Assembly: GCF_014205275.1 (NCBI RefSeq)
Contig: NZ_JACHND010000001.1
Span: 4,712,001 to 4,776,000 of the forward strand
DNA: 64,000 nucleotides
Source: Sphaerisporangium siamense
GTDB lineage: Bacteria > Actinomycetota > Actinomycetes > Streptosporangiales > Streptosporangiaceae
Direction: 5' to 3'
The notes below the pieces were generated by a model, which saw nothing but the letters and a program-made list of their open reading frames with translations, did no database searches and was not told where the DNA came from. Below, piece by piece: positions 1 to 9,400 of this stretch (position 1 is the stretch's first letter; every line of letters starts with the position of its first letter). The translations under genes and the position numbers were made by a program.

Positions 1-1
1 C

Positions 2-703
2 CAGTTTCCGCTGGCACGCCGTTGGTACACGGCAGCCACGAGGGCGGCGGACGAGGCCGGGGACCGCTACGTCGCTGATCTCGCACTGGCGAACGCGTTG
101 CTCATCCCGACCTATTCGGGTGATGCGCGCGGCGCGCTGGCCCTGGTCACACCGCGTCTGGACCAGGCGGTTGGCGCCACTCCGGCGATCGCCTGGATGT
201 GGGGCTTCGCCGCGCTAGCGCATGCTGCTCTGGGAGATCGTGTGGCCTTCGAGCGGGCGATCAACAGGTCGCGTACCACGTTGGATCGATGCCAGCAGAC
301 TGTGCAACAGTCCGGTGCCCTGTCCTTCCAACAGGAACGGCAGACGTTCTACGAGACGCGGGGCCGGGCCGATCTCGGTGATCTCGAAGGCACCGCGGAA
401 GCCGCGACACGCGCCCTTGCCGCCTACGACCCGACGGACAACGCCGATCCTGCGCTGGTGCGGTTCGCCTACGCCTCCGCTCTCGCCAAGGCAGGGGAGA
501 ACGAAGAGGCATGCAGAGTCGCGACGACCGCCATCCGTGACCCGTATGTATGCCACAGCCACGTGGTCGTGGTGCGTGCTCACGAGTTCGACAGCCTCCT
601 CGCCCCTTCAGGTTCAGTGACCGCCGACTGGCGACAGGCACTGTCGGAGATCCATGCGCCTGGTCCGACAATGCTGCAGCCCCCATCGTCATCGCGCACC
701 TAA
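2..703 (+). CDS. C-terminal part of a TPR-containing protein, probably an XRE-type regulator (5' truncated by window)
   Basis: The reading frame is open from the first bases of the window and ends at TAA 701-703, so only the last 233 or so codons are present. The visible part is alanine- and arginine-rich helical repeat sequence, with segments such as WGFAALAHAALGD and RFAYASALAKAGENEEACR that look like tetratricopeptide repeats. In actinomycetes this arrangement is typical of the C-terminal ligand or protein-binding half of XRE-family transcriptional regulators whose N-terminal HTH would lie upstream, outside the window. No HTH is visible here, so the regulator call is inference from the family pattern. 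A TTG at 98 gives a shorter open frame but is probably internal, because coding character continues upstream of it. Confidence 0.6.
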   Translation, partial: QFPLARRWYTAATRAADEAGDRYVADLALANALLIPTYSGDARGALALVTPRLDQAVGATPAIAWMWGFAALAHAALGDRVAFERAINRSRTTLDRCQQTVQQSGALSFQQERQTFYETRGRADLGDLEGTAEAATRALAAYDPTDNADPALVRFAYASALAKAGENEEACRVATTAIRDPYVCHSHVVVVRAHEFDSLLAPSGSVTADWRQALSEIHAPGPTMLQPPSSSRT

Positions 704-728
704 GGGCTACTTCAGACTGCGGCGCGTA

Positions 729-1031
729 CTATGACCAGCCGCTCATGGCGGCAGCCGCTGCCCGTGAAACCTTGCTCGGAGTAGACCGCAGCTCCGCCTC
801 AAGCTCGGCGAGGATGTGCTGAACAGCCGTCTTCATCCGCGCCCTCCGGCCGTTCAACTCCTCACCAAAGGCGCGAGCAGTCGGGCCCACCCACACGGCG
901 TGCCCGCCGAACTGCGCACATGCCGGATCAAGCGCGGTTTCCAGCACACGGACGTGCGCTCGTACGGCGGCAAGAGCTGCATCCAGGTCCTGATGCCGTG
1001 GATTCGGCACCAGATCATCATCGATGGGCAA
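729..1031 (-). CDS. WXG100-like small secreted-type protein
   Basis: This is a 100-residue protein with the helical-hairpin pattern of the ESAT-6/WXG100 superfamily. A first amphipathic helix (DLDAALAAVRAHVRVLETAL) is followed by a turn carrying Trp-Val-Gly (WVGPTARAF) near the middle, then a second long helix. Members of this family are exported by type VII (ESX) secretion or serve as N-terminal export modules. No ESX machinery is visible in the window. It lies near a large DUF6571-like protein on the same strand, a family that often sits beside WXG100 genes. The call rests on length, helix layout and the WVG motif. It could also be a plain cytoplasmic coiled-coil protein. Confidence 0.6.
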   Translation of the reverse strand: MPIDDDLVPNPRHQDLDAALAAVRAHVRVLETALDPACAQFGGHAVWVGPTARAFGEELNGRRARMKTAVQHILAELEAELRSTPSKVSRAAAAAMSGWS

Positions 1032-1155
1032 CGCCGGACTCCAGTTGCGGTGAAAGCGTCGGTCAAGATGGAGATACTAGGTGGTGCAGCGGTTGGTTCT
1101 CCCTGAGATTATGTGGGGCGCTACCGGGTTCCGGCCAGACGTGGAGGCGAAGACG

Positions 1156-1623
1156 ATGCTCATCCTGTCCAGTCCCGTAAAGCTCCGCCGAAAGGGAGCC
1201 GTCATTGCGCTGCTCGTACCATTGGCCCTAACCGCCTGTACATCCGACGAAGGCCCCACCGCTGCCCAGGCCGGTCAAACCTTAAAAAATCACATCCTTC
1301 AACTGTTGAAGGAGAGGAACGCTCAGAACGTGACTATAACGGAGCCAGGGGGTAGGAATATCCCCTGCGCCGATGGGAGAGCGAAGCAGATTTTTGCAGC
1401 TACAGGCACCGATGTAGCAAAAACAACCACTCCTGATAACGTACGTTCGGCTCTGCTGGGGGCACTCAATCGAGTGGCTCCGTACAACGTTGTCGATGCT
1501 GGTCCGTTGTCCGCACCGATTCATGTACAGAATGACGCCACCAAGACTAAATTGCTTCTTGATTCTCCTGCTGTGGGAGTTTATGCCGTGAGCGGTGAGA
1601 CCGACTGTCTCGCCTCGCAGTGA
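1156..1623 (+). CDS. Putative lipoprotein of unknown function
   Basis: The product is a 155-residue protein starting at ATG 1156. GGAGG at 1142-1146 is suitably spaced, so I prefer this start to the upstream GTG at 1081. The N-terminus has a basic n-region (KLRRKG), a hydrophobic core (AVIALLVPLAL) and a lipobox-like TAC, so Cys near residue 28 should be lipidated and the protein anchored outside the membrane. The mature part has two further cysteines (IPCADG and TDCLAS) that could form a disulfide. The gene is convergent with the DUF6571-like gene, with only 7 bp between stops. It is visibly lower in GC than its neighbours. I do not recognise a family. Confidence 0.7.
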   Translation: MLILSSPVKLRRKGAVIALLVPLALTACTSDEGPTAAQAGQTLKNHILQLLKERNAQNVTITEPGGRNIPCADGRAKQIFAATGTDVAKTTTPDNVRSALLGALNRVAPYNVVDAGPLSAPIHVQNDATKTKLLLDSPAVGVYAVSGETDCLASQ

Positions 1624-1630
1624 CATAAAA

Positions 1631-3637
1631 TCAGCTCTCTGTGCGCGCCTTCGAGTTAACCTTCCGACCGTCGAAGATATCCGCCAGCTTCCTGGAGACC
1701 GCACCCAGAGCCGAATCATCGCTGGATCCCATGCCATTCGCGATGAACCATCCGTCCAGAGTGTTCAAGCCCTCTCGCTGCTTCAGGATTTCGCTGAAAG
1801 GAAGCAGATCTCCGTTTGAGTCGGTGATGGTGGCGTCAGAGGGGTGTGTAGCCTGATAGTCGCGAGGCGAGATCTTCGGGCTCAATCCAGTATTCATCAG
1901 AGACTGGGCGATAGAGTGCTGGCGACCGAGAGTTTCCAGCTTGTCGGCTCTTTTAGCCTTTTCGAGCTCTGAATCCGTTTCGGGCTTGTAGGTGTCGTAT
2001 GTTGACCAGGCGGTGCTCAAGGCCGTCCACGCTGCGGCACCGACTGGGCCGCCTGGGACGATCAGTCCAACTGCCCCGAGCCCATTTCCTGAGAGCCAAC
2101 TGAACGCTTTTCCTGCTTCCTTTTCGGCCTGCTCCTTTGCGTTGTCCCACTTATCTCTGGCGGCGAGTTGGAGGCCACGCGCGCTGCCGAGTAAGGCGAA
2201 GACGTCATCCAATCGCCTGATGTCCCTAGGCCCTGCCACATTGGGCGATTCCTCACCTGTCAAGCGTCGGGCAAGGTTGCCCATGCCTGCTTGGAACGGC
2301 GCCTGATTCTCTAGTTTATTCGTGAAGGTCTGGATGAATCTATACGTGTCTTCTGGGCTGAGGCGGAATGTGGGTCGCAGGCCGGAAACCTGGGACTTGA
2401 CCTCGCCGAAGGCGCTGGGAAGCAAGTGGTTGGCATCTCCGAAGTTCGCGCCTTGAGCGATCTCGGTGGCGTAGGTGCCGGCGATTTCGGAAAGGTGGAT
2501 ACGGGTAGGTTCGGCGAGTTTGAAGTCGTCTGCTGTGGTGATCAAAGTGAAGGCGAAGCGGGCCGCTGGGTCGCTGTGGTGGCCGTCTTTTTCGTCGTAG
2601 GCGCCTGAGGCGGAGGCCAGCAGACGGCCGAAGGCGTCGGCTGAGGTGTCGTTGACTCTGGCTCGGTTGTTGAGGTTGTTCAGGAACGTTGCCAAGTCCG
2701 GTCGTTGGTCTTTGGGGATCAGGGACAGTTGGGGTGGCAGGAGCTTGGCGAGGGTGTCTCTTGGGAGTGGGCTGTCGCGGGTGGCGAGGCTGATTGCGAG
2801 GCGGGTCGCGGCTGGGTCGTGGGACAGGGCTTTGAGGTACGGCGTCAGGGTTGCACCGACGGATTTGTCGCCGGGGAGGAAGATCTGGGTGGCGACCACC
2901 TGAGCAAGCCACTCGGTGGGGAAGCGGCCGGCGGACAGCAGGTCGCCGATCGCTTCCTGGTCGTCGTGGTTCGTGGCCTTCTGCTTCAGGCCGTTGGCGA
3001 TGGCGGCGAAACCGGCGGCTGCGGCGCCGCCCGCGCTGACGGCCGTCCCGAGGGCTCGACTCACCGTGTCAACCGCCGAATCGTCGCCCTCCTGGAGGGC
3101 GTGCCGCAGCCGTTCGGGTAGCTGGAGCGTGCGGTTCAGGCCGAGGCCGGCGAAGAAGGCGGTGGTGAACTCGGGGTCGTGGGCGTGGGCGGCGAGGGCG
3201 TCTACGATCTTCTGGTGCTTCTCGTCCAGGCCTGGGTCGAAGAAGACGTCTGGGTTGATCTTTTTGTACTGGGCCGCCAGTTCTGTGCCGAGCCGGCGTG
3301 CTTCTGTCGCCGGGAGCACACCCTTCTCCTCGTACGGCACCAGGGCGCCGGCCGCTCCCGGGGACCAGTCGGGGAGTCTGGCGATGTCGTGTGCCATTTT
3401 GCTGCGGCGTCTGAGGTCGGGGAGGCGTTCGTCCAGCCAGCGTTCGACCTCTCCTATGGGGTCGAGCGACGTCGCGGGGACGCCGTTGGCGGCGAAGACC
3501 CTGCGGATGGCCTCCAGGTTTTCGCCGATGACGCCTCGGGCGTGTTCGACCTCGGTGACGAAGCCGTCCATCAGGCCCGGATCGATCCCGGTGAAGGAAG
3601 GGGACAGTGGTCCTGTCCCCGGTGGCACGGTGCCCAT
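1631..3637 (-). CDS. Large DUF6571-like protein, possible WXG/ESX-associated
   Basis: This 668-residue protein starts at ATG 3637, preceded on its strand by GGGGGTGA. The N-terminal 80 residues are helical, with a WLDERLPDLRRR segment. A central region of helical repeats follows, with a small hydrophobic stretch near residues 185-210 (SAGGAAAAGFAAIANG) and another near 515-540 (GLGAVGLIVPGGPVGAAAW). The C-terminus is polar and ends without a recognisable toxin motif. Layout and length recall the actinobacterial DUF6571 family often found beside WXG100 proteins; I give that name from memory and not from a search. Codon use in the last third is less GC-rich than in the first, which hints at a mosaic origin. 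A polymorphic-toxin role is possible but unsupported. Confidence 0.55.
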   Translation of the reverse strand: MGTVPPGTGPLSPSFTGIDPGLMDGFVTEVEHARGVIGENLEAIRRVFAANGVPATSLDPIGEVERWLDERLPDLRRRSKMAHDIARLPDWSPGAAGALVPYEEKGVLPATEARRLGTELAAQYKKINPDVFFDPGLDEKHQKIVDALAAHAHDPEFTTAFFAGLGLNRTLQLPERLRHALQEGDDSAVDTVSRALGTAVSAGGAAAAGFAAIANGLKQKATNHDDQEAIGDLLSAGRFPTEWLAQVVATQIFLPGDKSVGATLTPYLKALSHDPAATRLAISLATRDSPLPRDTLAKLLPPQLSLIPKDQRPDLATFLNNLNNRARVNDTSADAFGRLLASASGAYDEKDGHHSDPAARFAFTLITTADDFKLAEPTRIHLSEIAGTYATEIAQGANFGDANHLLPSAFGEVKSQVSGLRPTFRLSPEDTYRFIQTFTNKLENQAPFQAGMGNLARRLTGEESPNVAGPRDIRRLDDVFALLGSARGLQLAARDKWDNAKEQAEKEAGKAFSWLSGNGLGAVGLIVPGGPVGAAAWTALSTAWSTYDTYKPETDSELEKAKRADKLETLGRQHSIAQSLMNTGLSPKISPRDYQATHPSDATITDSNGDLLPFSEILKQREGLNTLDGWFIANGMGSSDDSALGAVSRKLADIFDGRKVNSKARTES

Positions 3638-4115
3638 GTGGTCACCCCCGTCCGCTCTCGTTTCCTGCGTTCACGCACCTCCGGTCCCGACAACCCGGCC
3701 CCGCTGCCTCGGGTGTGTGCGTCATGCACTGAGTCGGTTCCGCGTGTGGTCGTGCTCCGGTGCCCCCTGGTACCGGAGGACCAAAATAACGCAGGCGGCG
3801 GGAAAGAGGGATAGTCATAAGTCGGTTGGGGTGGACGAGATGGTAACGGGCGTATGGATGGCGAGGCCCGGCATTTTTGTTCCGGCCGTTTACCGGCACT
3901 TTCCGTGGGCCGCGCTTGCCGCGCGTGCGCGCTTTTGCCATGGCTGTGGCCGCAGCCACCTGGAATAGCCTCTGAATTCGTACGTTGCGGTGCTAAACGC
4001 TATCTATCATCACTTCGCACGGGTTTGGATGCGAGGGGCGTTCAGTCCGTCGCTAGGTGTTTTGCGGGGTAGGCGGCCTTGCTGATCGTCCGGCAACCGT
4101 ACGGGTTCCGCCGGG
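3638..4115. other. Intergenic region, no supported gene
   Basis: These 478 bases lie between two leftward genes. They are less GC-rich than the flanks, especially around 3780-3845 and 3960-4020. They should contain the promoter of the 668-residue protein and the 3' end of the DUF2786 transcript. A 105-codon leftward frame (3642-3959) is rich in Arg, Pro and Gly and shows no family resemblance. I see no convincing promoter boxes or terminator. Confidence 0.5.
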
Positions 4116-4976
4116 TCAGGAGGGGAGTTCGTCGGCGGAGAGGTCGTCGAGGGTGCGGTCGTTGAGGTCGGCCAGGCGGCCGGAGTGGTGGCCGTTGTGG
4201 AAGCCTTCGGGGTGGAGGGGAGTGGCGCGGGCGGGGCGGAGGCCGGGGAAGCGGTGGTTGAACTCGGCTTCGACCAAGGCTGTGCGGTCTAGGAGGATGA
4301 GTTCGGCGCCGGTGCCCTTGACCTCGGTGGCTATTTCGGTGACGCGGTCGCGGAGTTTGGTGGCGACGCCTGTGCCGAAGCCGACGTAGAAGGCGCGGCG
4401 GAAGTCGGCGGACGCGCGGGCGCGCCGGTCCTTGTCCGTCACGGTGGCGAGCGCCGTTGCGGTGTGGCGGCGCAGGGCGGGTCTGACCTGGTTCTCCATC
4501 TGGAGGGTGAGGGACGGCAGCAGGACGCGCAGGCCGTCGAGGACGGGTTCGGCGCCGATGACGGTCATGGTGACGTGGGTGGCTCCACGGATGCCGCGGC
4601 CCTTGACGCCCGTCCAGCGGTGGGCGCCCTTGCAGCCGAGCGCCTCGCACACCAGGTGCAGCGCCCAGCAGCGTTCGCGGGCGTGGCCGCCGCGGTTGGA
4701 GACCTCGAACTCGATGCCGTCGACCTTCCCGGAACGGCCGGTGGCGTGGCGGCGTACGGCCTCGGCGTCCAGGCCGTGCCGCAGCATGAGTGCCGCGGCG
4801 TGGGCGGAGGCCAGTGCGGCCTCCTCTTCGCCGGTGTTGGGATGCTCCGCGAGGTCCAGCAGTCGCCGGACCCGTTCCATGATCCTCGCGTAGGACGTCG
4901 CGCCGGTGCCGTTCAGGGGCCGTCCTCCCTTCGCCGGTGCGGGCGGCGCCGTACCCACGCCGCCGAGGCGCTCCAA
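4116..4976 (-). CDS. DUF2786 domain-containing protein
   Basis: The product has 286 residues from ATG 4976. The N-terminal third contains the DUF2786 signature, a short helical region reading RVRRLLDLAEHPNTGEEEAA and then SAHAAALMLRHGLD. The rest is a mixed alpha/beta domain with a Cys-containing segment (ERCWALHLVCEALGCKGAHRW) often seen in long DUF2786 proteins. The function of the family is unknown; phage and actinomycete chromosomes carry many copies. ATG 4880 (MERVRRLL) is an alternative start, but it would cut into the domain edge, so I keep the longer form. The gene stands alone. Confidence 0.75.
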   Translation of the reverse strand: MERLGGVGTAPPAPAKGGRPLNGTGATSYARIMERVRRLLDLAEHPNTGEEEAALASAHAAALMLRHGLDAEAVRRHATGRSGKVDGIEFEVSNRGGHARERCWALHLVCEALGCKGAHRWTGVKGRGIRGATHVTMTVIGAEPVLDGLRVLLPSLTLQMENQVRPALRRHTATALATVTDKDRRARASADFRRAFYVGFGTGVATKLRDRVTEIATEVKGTGAELILLDRTALVEAEFNHRFPGLRPARATPLHPEGFHNGHHSGRLADLNDRTLDDLSADELPS

Positions 4977-5240
4977 CCTAACGCACGGTCCGACGGGAGG
5001 GACGTTATGGTCTGGGCGAGTCGCTCCGCGTCACTGATCGAGCAGCATGCCGGTTCCGACATGGTTTAACGCGATAAAGCGGGAAACCGTCATGAGGTGA
5101 TCAGCTCTGGGTCGAGGTTGTATCCCACAATCGCCATGCTTGTCCTGTTTTTCCGGCTTGCGTGCAGCGCCGGTGATTAACAGGGGGTGTCGAGGGTAGC
5201 CGTTCAGCGAAGACAGTGATCGACATACGGTGGTGAAGCG

Positions 5241-5396
5241 ATGGCTGGCATAGTGGATCGCATCAAGGACTATCTGCGCAGCCCCAAGGGGCAGGAGCAT
5301 GTCCGGCGGGTGGAGACGATGGCCAAGGACCCGCAGAATCAGCGCAAGTTGCGCGAGTTGCTGGACCGGTGGCGCGGTCGCAGGACGCACCGCTGA
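5241..5396 (+). CDS. Small conserved actinobacterial-type protein (51 aa)
   Basis: A 51-codon frame runs from ATG 5241 to TGA 5394-5396. The product is highly charged and helical, opening MAGIVDRIKDYLRSPKGQ and ending in an Arg-rich tail (LLDRWRGRRTHR). The pattern DRIKDYLRSPKG...AKDPQNQRKLRELL is one I have seen in short proteins annotated as hypothetical across actinomycetes. A GGTGAAG sequence 4 bases upstream can serve as ribosome binding site. The predicted structure is one or two amphipathic helices with a basic end, which would suit nucleic acid or membrane-surface contact, but no function is established. Confidence 0.65.
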   Translation: MAGIVDRIKDYLRSPKGQEHVRRVETMAKDPQNQRKLRELLDRWRGRRTHR

Positions 5397-5569
5397 AAAC
5401 GCTGAAGCACCGCTGAAATCCCCCGGAAACCCTTGTTGGAACTGGAACCGGTGAGCGATCCGGGGCGCCCGTCGGGCCGGTGACGCTTGCGCCACACGCG
5501 GGCTCGGGGGCTGCGAGGCCCCCGAATCCGCCAGGCGCCGGGCGCCCCGTCCAGGAGACCGCCGCGGTC

Positions 5570-5602
5570 GGAAAGGCCGCCGTGGCCGTCGGCGGTCTTT
5601 CC
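5570..5602. terminator. Hairpin, possible terminator without T-tract
   Basis: The two 12-base arms, 5570-5581 (ggaaaggccgcc) and 5591-5602 (ggcggtctttcc), pair with a single G-T wobble around a 9-base loop. No run of T follows on either strand, so termination is only a possibility. It lies 174 bp beyond the 51-codon gene. Confidence 0.4.
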
Positions 5603-5630
5603 GCCCTGTGCCGGTCGCCGCGCACGTGCG

Positions 5631-5674
5631 CCGACGGGGCTGACTCATCGGGCCGACGGGGCTGACTCATCGGC
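5631..5674. repeat. 22-bp tandem duplication
   Basis: Two consecutive copies of a 22-base unit beginning ccgacggggctgactcatcg lie at 5631-5652 and 5653-5674, almost identical. It looks like a recent slippage duplication in noncoding DNA. Confidence 0.85.
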
Positions 5675-6416
5675 CTGGGGTGATGACGAACCGCCAAGTG
5701 ACCGTCCGCCGGGCGGCGGCCGAAGCGGTCTGCTGATAGCTCGGGGGCGGACGCCGGCTCGTGGCGGTCTCGTCCAGCCGGCCGGTGATCTGAGCGGCGC
5801 CCCGGCTCGTCGGTGCGCGGGTTCGGTCCTCCGCCATTCACCGTCCCACCTGCATGAATCCCTTACCGGCCTGATCTCCGTCGCGAGGTGCGGCCCGGAG
5901 CCCGCGGTCACCTGCCGGCCGTCCCGGGTCCCCTCTCCTCGCGCCGGCCCTGGCCGGCATCCTCCCTCGTGCCGGCCATCACGATCACCGCCGGCATCCT
6001 CGGCGCGTCGCAGGCCTCAACGTCGATCGACGCCGGTCGCGTCTGAGGCCCCGAAGCGTTCGTACCCGCACAGGCGAGACGGGTCTTCGCACTTCACCGG
6101 GCATCGAGCTCTCGGTGGAGCACTGCATGTTGACCAATTGATGTACATCCTCTTTACGCTCGCCGTCATGCTGACTATGATTCACGATTGGTGCACTTCG
6201 GGCCGTTCACATCTGTTCACTTTCACGTCAACGCTGCCGTGACATTTCGTTCGAGCGCCATACGGATTTGCAGCACGACCTGATCGATGGCCCCTTCGTC
6301 CCCTGATTCATCTGTTCTTTGTCAACGCCTAGGGCTGTTTGTGCCCCGTGGCGCTGTTCCTGTGCGTCCTAAGTTTTTCGCGAGCCAATGTTCTACTATT
6401 CGCAGAGGTAGTGAAT

Positions 6417-9400
6417 ATGGTCGTGGACCCGGCTGGGTTCGTGTTGAGCGGGGTGTCCCGTCCCACATCCGCGGGCAACGTGGTGGAGCTTGTCGTACGG
6501 GCGGTGGCCGAGCACCCCGCGGCCGTCGCCGTCCGTGATGGCGATCACGTGCTCACCTACGCGCAGCTGGCGGGTCGCGCGGCCGGGTTCGGGCGGATGT
6601 TGCGTGAAGAGCTCGGGATGGGCGGCATGCGAGTCGGCCTCGCCCTGCAGCGGGGCATCCCGCAGCAGATCGCCGTGCTGTCGGTGCTCGCGGCGGGAGC
6701 GTGCTACGTGCCTCTCGATCCGGCGCTGCCCGCCGGGCGACTCGAGATGATGATCGAGGACGCCGGACTCGGGCTGATCGTCGTCGACGAGGCCTACGCG
6801 GGGCCGGTCGGCGGCTGCCGGACCGTCGTCGTGCCCGCCGTGGACGCGGCCGGCCCCGAGCTGCTCGGCGCTTGGCCGGCCGATCCCGGGGACACGGCAT
6901 ATGTGCTGTTCACCTCCGGATCGACTGGACGCCCTAAGGGCGTGGCGATGCCGCATCACCCGCTGGTGAACCTCATCGAATGGCAACTGCGTGACTCCCC
7001 GGCCGGTCCCGGGGACCGCACGCTGCAGTTCGCGCCCATCGGCTTCGACGTCTCCTTCCAAGAGATCTTCTCCACCTGGGGCTCGGGAGGAGAGCTGGTC
7101 CTGATCGGCGAGGAGGATCGCCGCGATCCGGGCCGCGTTCTGGAGCTCGCGCACCGGTACGGGGTCTCGCGGCTCTTCCTGCCGTTCGCCGCCCTGCAGA
7201 GCATCGCGGAATGGGCCGTGGCGATGCCGGGCCCGCTGCCGGTGCTGCGGGAGATCATCACCGCCGGTGAACAACCGATCATCACTCCTGCCCTCGAGAG
7301 ATTCGTCGAGGCCACTGGCGATCCCACCCTGGCAAACCAGTACGGCCCCACCGAGACCCACGTGGTGACGCGGAGCCTGCTGCGTGGCCGGCCGCAGGAC
7401 TGGCCCAGGGTCCCGCCGCTCGGATCGGTCGTGGACAACTGTTCGGTGTACCTGCTCGACGATGCGATGAACCCGGTCCCGGCAGGCGCGGAAGGTGAGA
7501 TCTGCCTGGCGGGCTCGGCACTGGCTGACGGCTATGTCGTGGATGACGAGCGGACACGCGGCCGGTTCATCGAGGTGCGGGGGATCGGCCGGGTGTACCG
7601 CACGGGTGATTTCGGCGTTCTCGAGGCTGGAACGCTCCTTTATCGGGGCCGCCGCGATGACCAGGTGAAGGTCAGCGGCCATCGCGTCGAGATCGGCGAG
7701 GTCGAGGCGGCTCTGTCCGCGAACCGATCGGTTGGCCAGGTGGCCGTGGTCCCGGTCGGGCACGGAGCGACGGACCGGCATCTGGCGGCCTTCGTCGTGC
7801 CTCGCGCCGGATCGGTCCTGGTGGTCGAGGAGGTCAGGGCCGCCGCGGCACGGGTGCTCCCGCCCTACGCGGTGCCAAGGCGCTTCGAGGTGCTGGATTC
7901 GCTGCCGAGGACCAGGAGTGACAAGGTCGACCGCCGGGCGCTGGCGGAGTCCCTGGCGCCGGAGGGTGTCCAGGACGCCGCGGTGCCCGCGGATCTCCGG
8001 GATGCGGTCCGCCGCGTGTGGCAGCGGGTCCTGGGCGTCGTCTCGGTTCCCGACGACGCCCAGTACTTCGACCTCGGCGGCGATTCGCTGACCGCGGTCC
8101 GTCTGGTGGTGGAGCTGAACCGTTCCCTCGCCAGGCGGGTCTCGGTGGGAGATCTACTGATGCACCCCCGGTTCGCGGATTTCGTGGAGTTCGTCCAAGG
8201 TGGCGCCGGGCGGACGCGCTTCCAGCCGCAGGAGATCGCACCGGCCGCCTCCGACGGCACGTGGTTCGGCGTGGCCGCCACCCAGAGCCATCGGATGAAC
8301 CGTGAGGCCTGGCGGGCTCGCCATGACCTGCCGAGCATCAGCAACGTGCCCATGGCCTATCACCTGACCGGTCCGCTGGACACCGAGGCGCTGAGTCAGG
8401 CGCTCCAGTGGGCGGTGATCGCGCATCCGGCTCTCCGGCTGGAAGTCGATCCCGACGGTCGACGGCAGCGCCTCACAGCCTGGAGTCCCACCTTGCGCGT
8501 GGTGGCCGTCACCGCCGGCTTCGATGCGCAGACCGCCCGCGAACAGGCCCTGAGCATCATCCAGCGGGACGCCGAGACACCGTTCGCGCGCTGCGGGCCC
8601 GCCTACGACGGCCTTCTTCGTGCGACCCTGGTCAGGGTTTCGGAACGTGAGCACTACCTGTTCCTCAATGCCGACCACATCGTCTTCGACGGCTGGTCGA
8701 TCGGTGCCCTGAACGATGATCTGTCCCGGTGTTACGCGTCCCTCACCCGTGGCGAGACGCTCCCCGCGCCCGTTCCGGACGACCGTTTCCTGCGCTGGGC
8801 GCGGACCGAGCAGGCCTGGCTCGATGAAGAACTGGCCCATGCCCTCGAAGAGGACTGGCGCCGCTCGCCCTGGGCGGTCGCCGACCCGGCGGCGGTCCTG
8901 CTCTTCCCCGAACCAGCGCCCGGCCCCGCGGAGGACTTCGCGGCAGAAGAGCTGATTCGGCGACGCCTCGGCCCGGAGCCCACCCGCACGCTCCAGGCGG
9001 TGTCCAGGGCCATGGCACAGCCGATGGGCTCCGTCGTCACGGCGCTCTACGCCGAGGCCTTCGCCCGGTGGTCCGGCCGGAAGGAGGTCGCACTGGTCTC
9101 CACCTTCGCCAACCGGACGGTTCCCGACGCCGAGAGGTCCGTCGGCTTCTTCGCCAACAACATCCCGGTCTTCCTCGGCAACGTGCACGGCCTGCCGCTC
9201 CAGGAGCTGATCAGGAGGTCGGCCCAGGAGGTGGGCCGCGCGGCCCAGCGCGAGGCCGTGCCCCTGCCGTTCTGGTTCGGAACGCTCCTGCCCGGTCATC
9301 GGGACCTGGCAGGATACGCCCGATTCCTCTTCCTCAACGTCCGCGGTCAGGACCGCGAGGGATCGGGGGACCTTCGCCTGCCGGGTGTCACCTCGACGCC

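Larger units (their letters stand above)
5397..6416. other. About 1 kb without a supported gene, upstream of the NRPS operon
   Basis: Several open frames of 60-250 codons cross this stretch in both directions, but all are Arg/Pro/Ser-rich without domain character, so I read none as a gene. The region holds a strong hairpin (5570-5602) and a 22-bp tandem duplication (5631-5674). It becomes clearly more AT-rich from about 6120 to 6416, as expected for a promoter region in front of the NRPS gene. No convincing -35/-10 pair with normal spacing is seen; TACTAT at 6394-6399 is the best -10-like hexamer. Confidence 0.5.

Noticed and set aside
3642-3959. A 105-codon leftward frame upstream of the DUF6571-like gene
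   Set aside because: Composition is not protein-like and it overlaps the expected promoter region.
5487-6242. A 251-codon rightward frame before the NRPS gene
   Set aside because: Its product is Arg/Pro/Ser-rich until an abrupt change near the end, with no ribosome binding site or domain.
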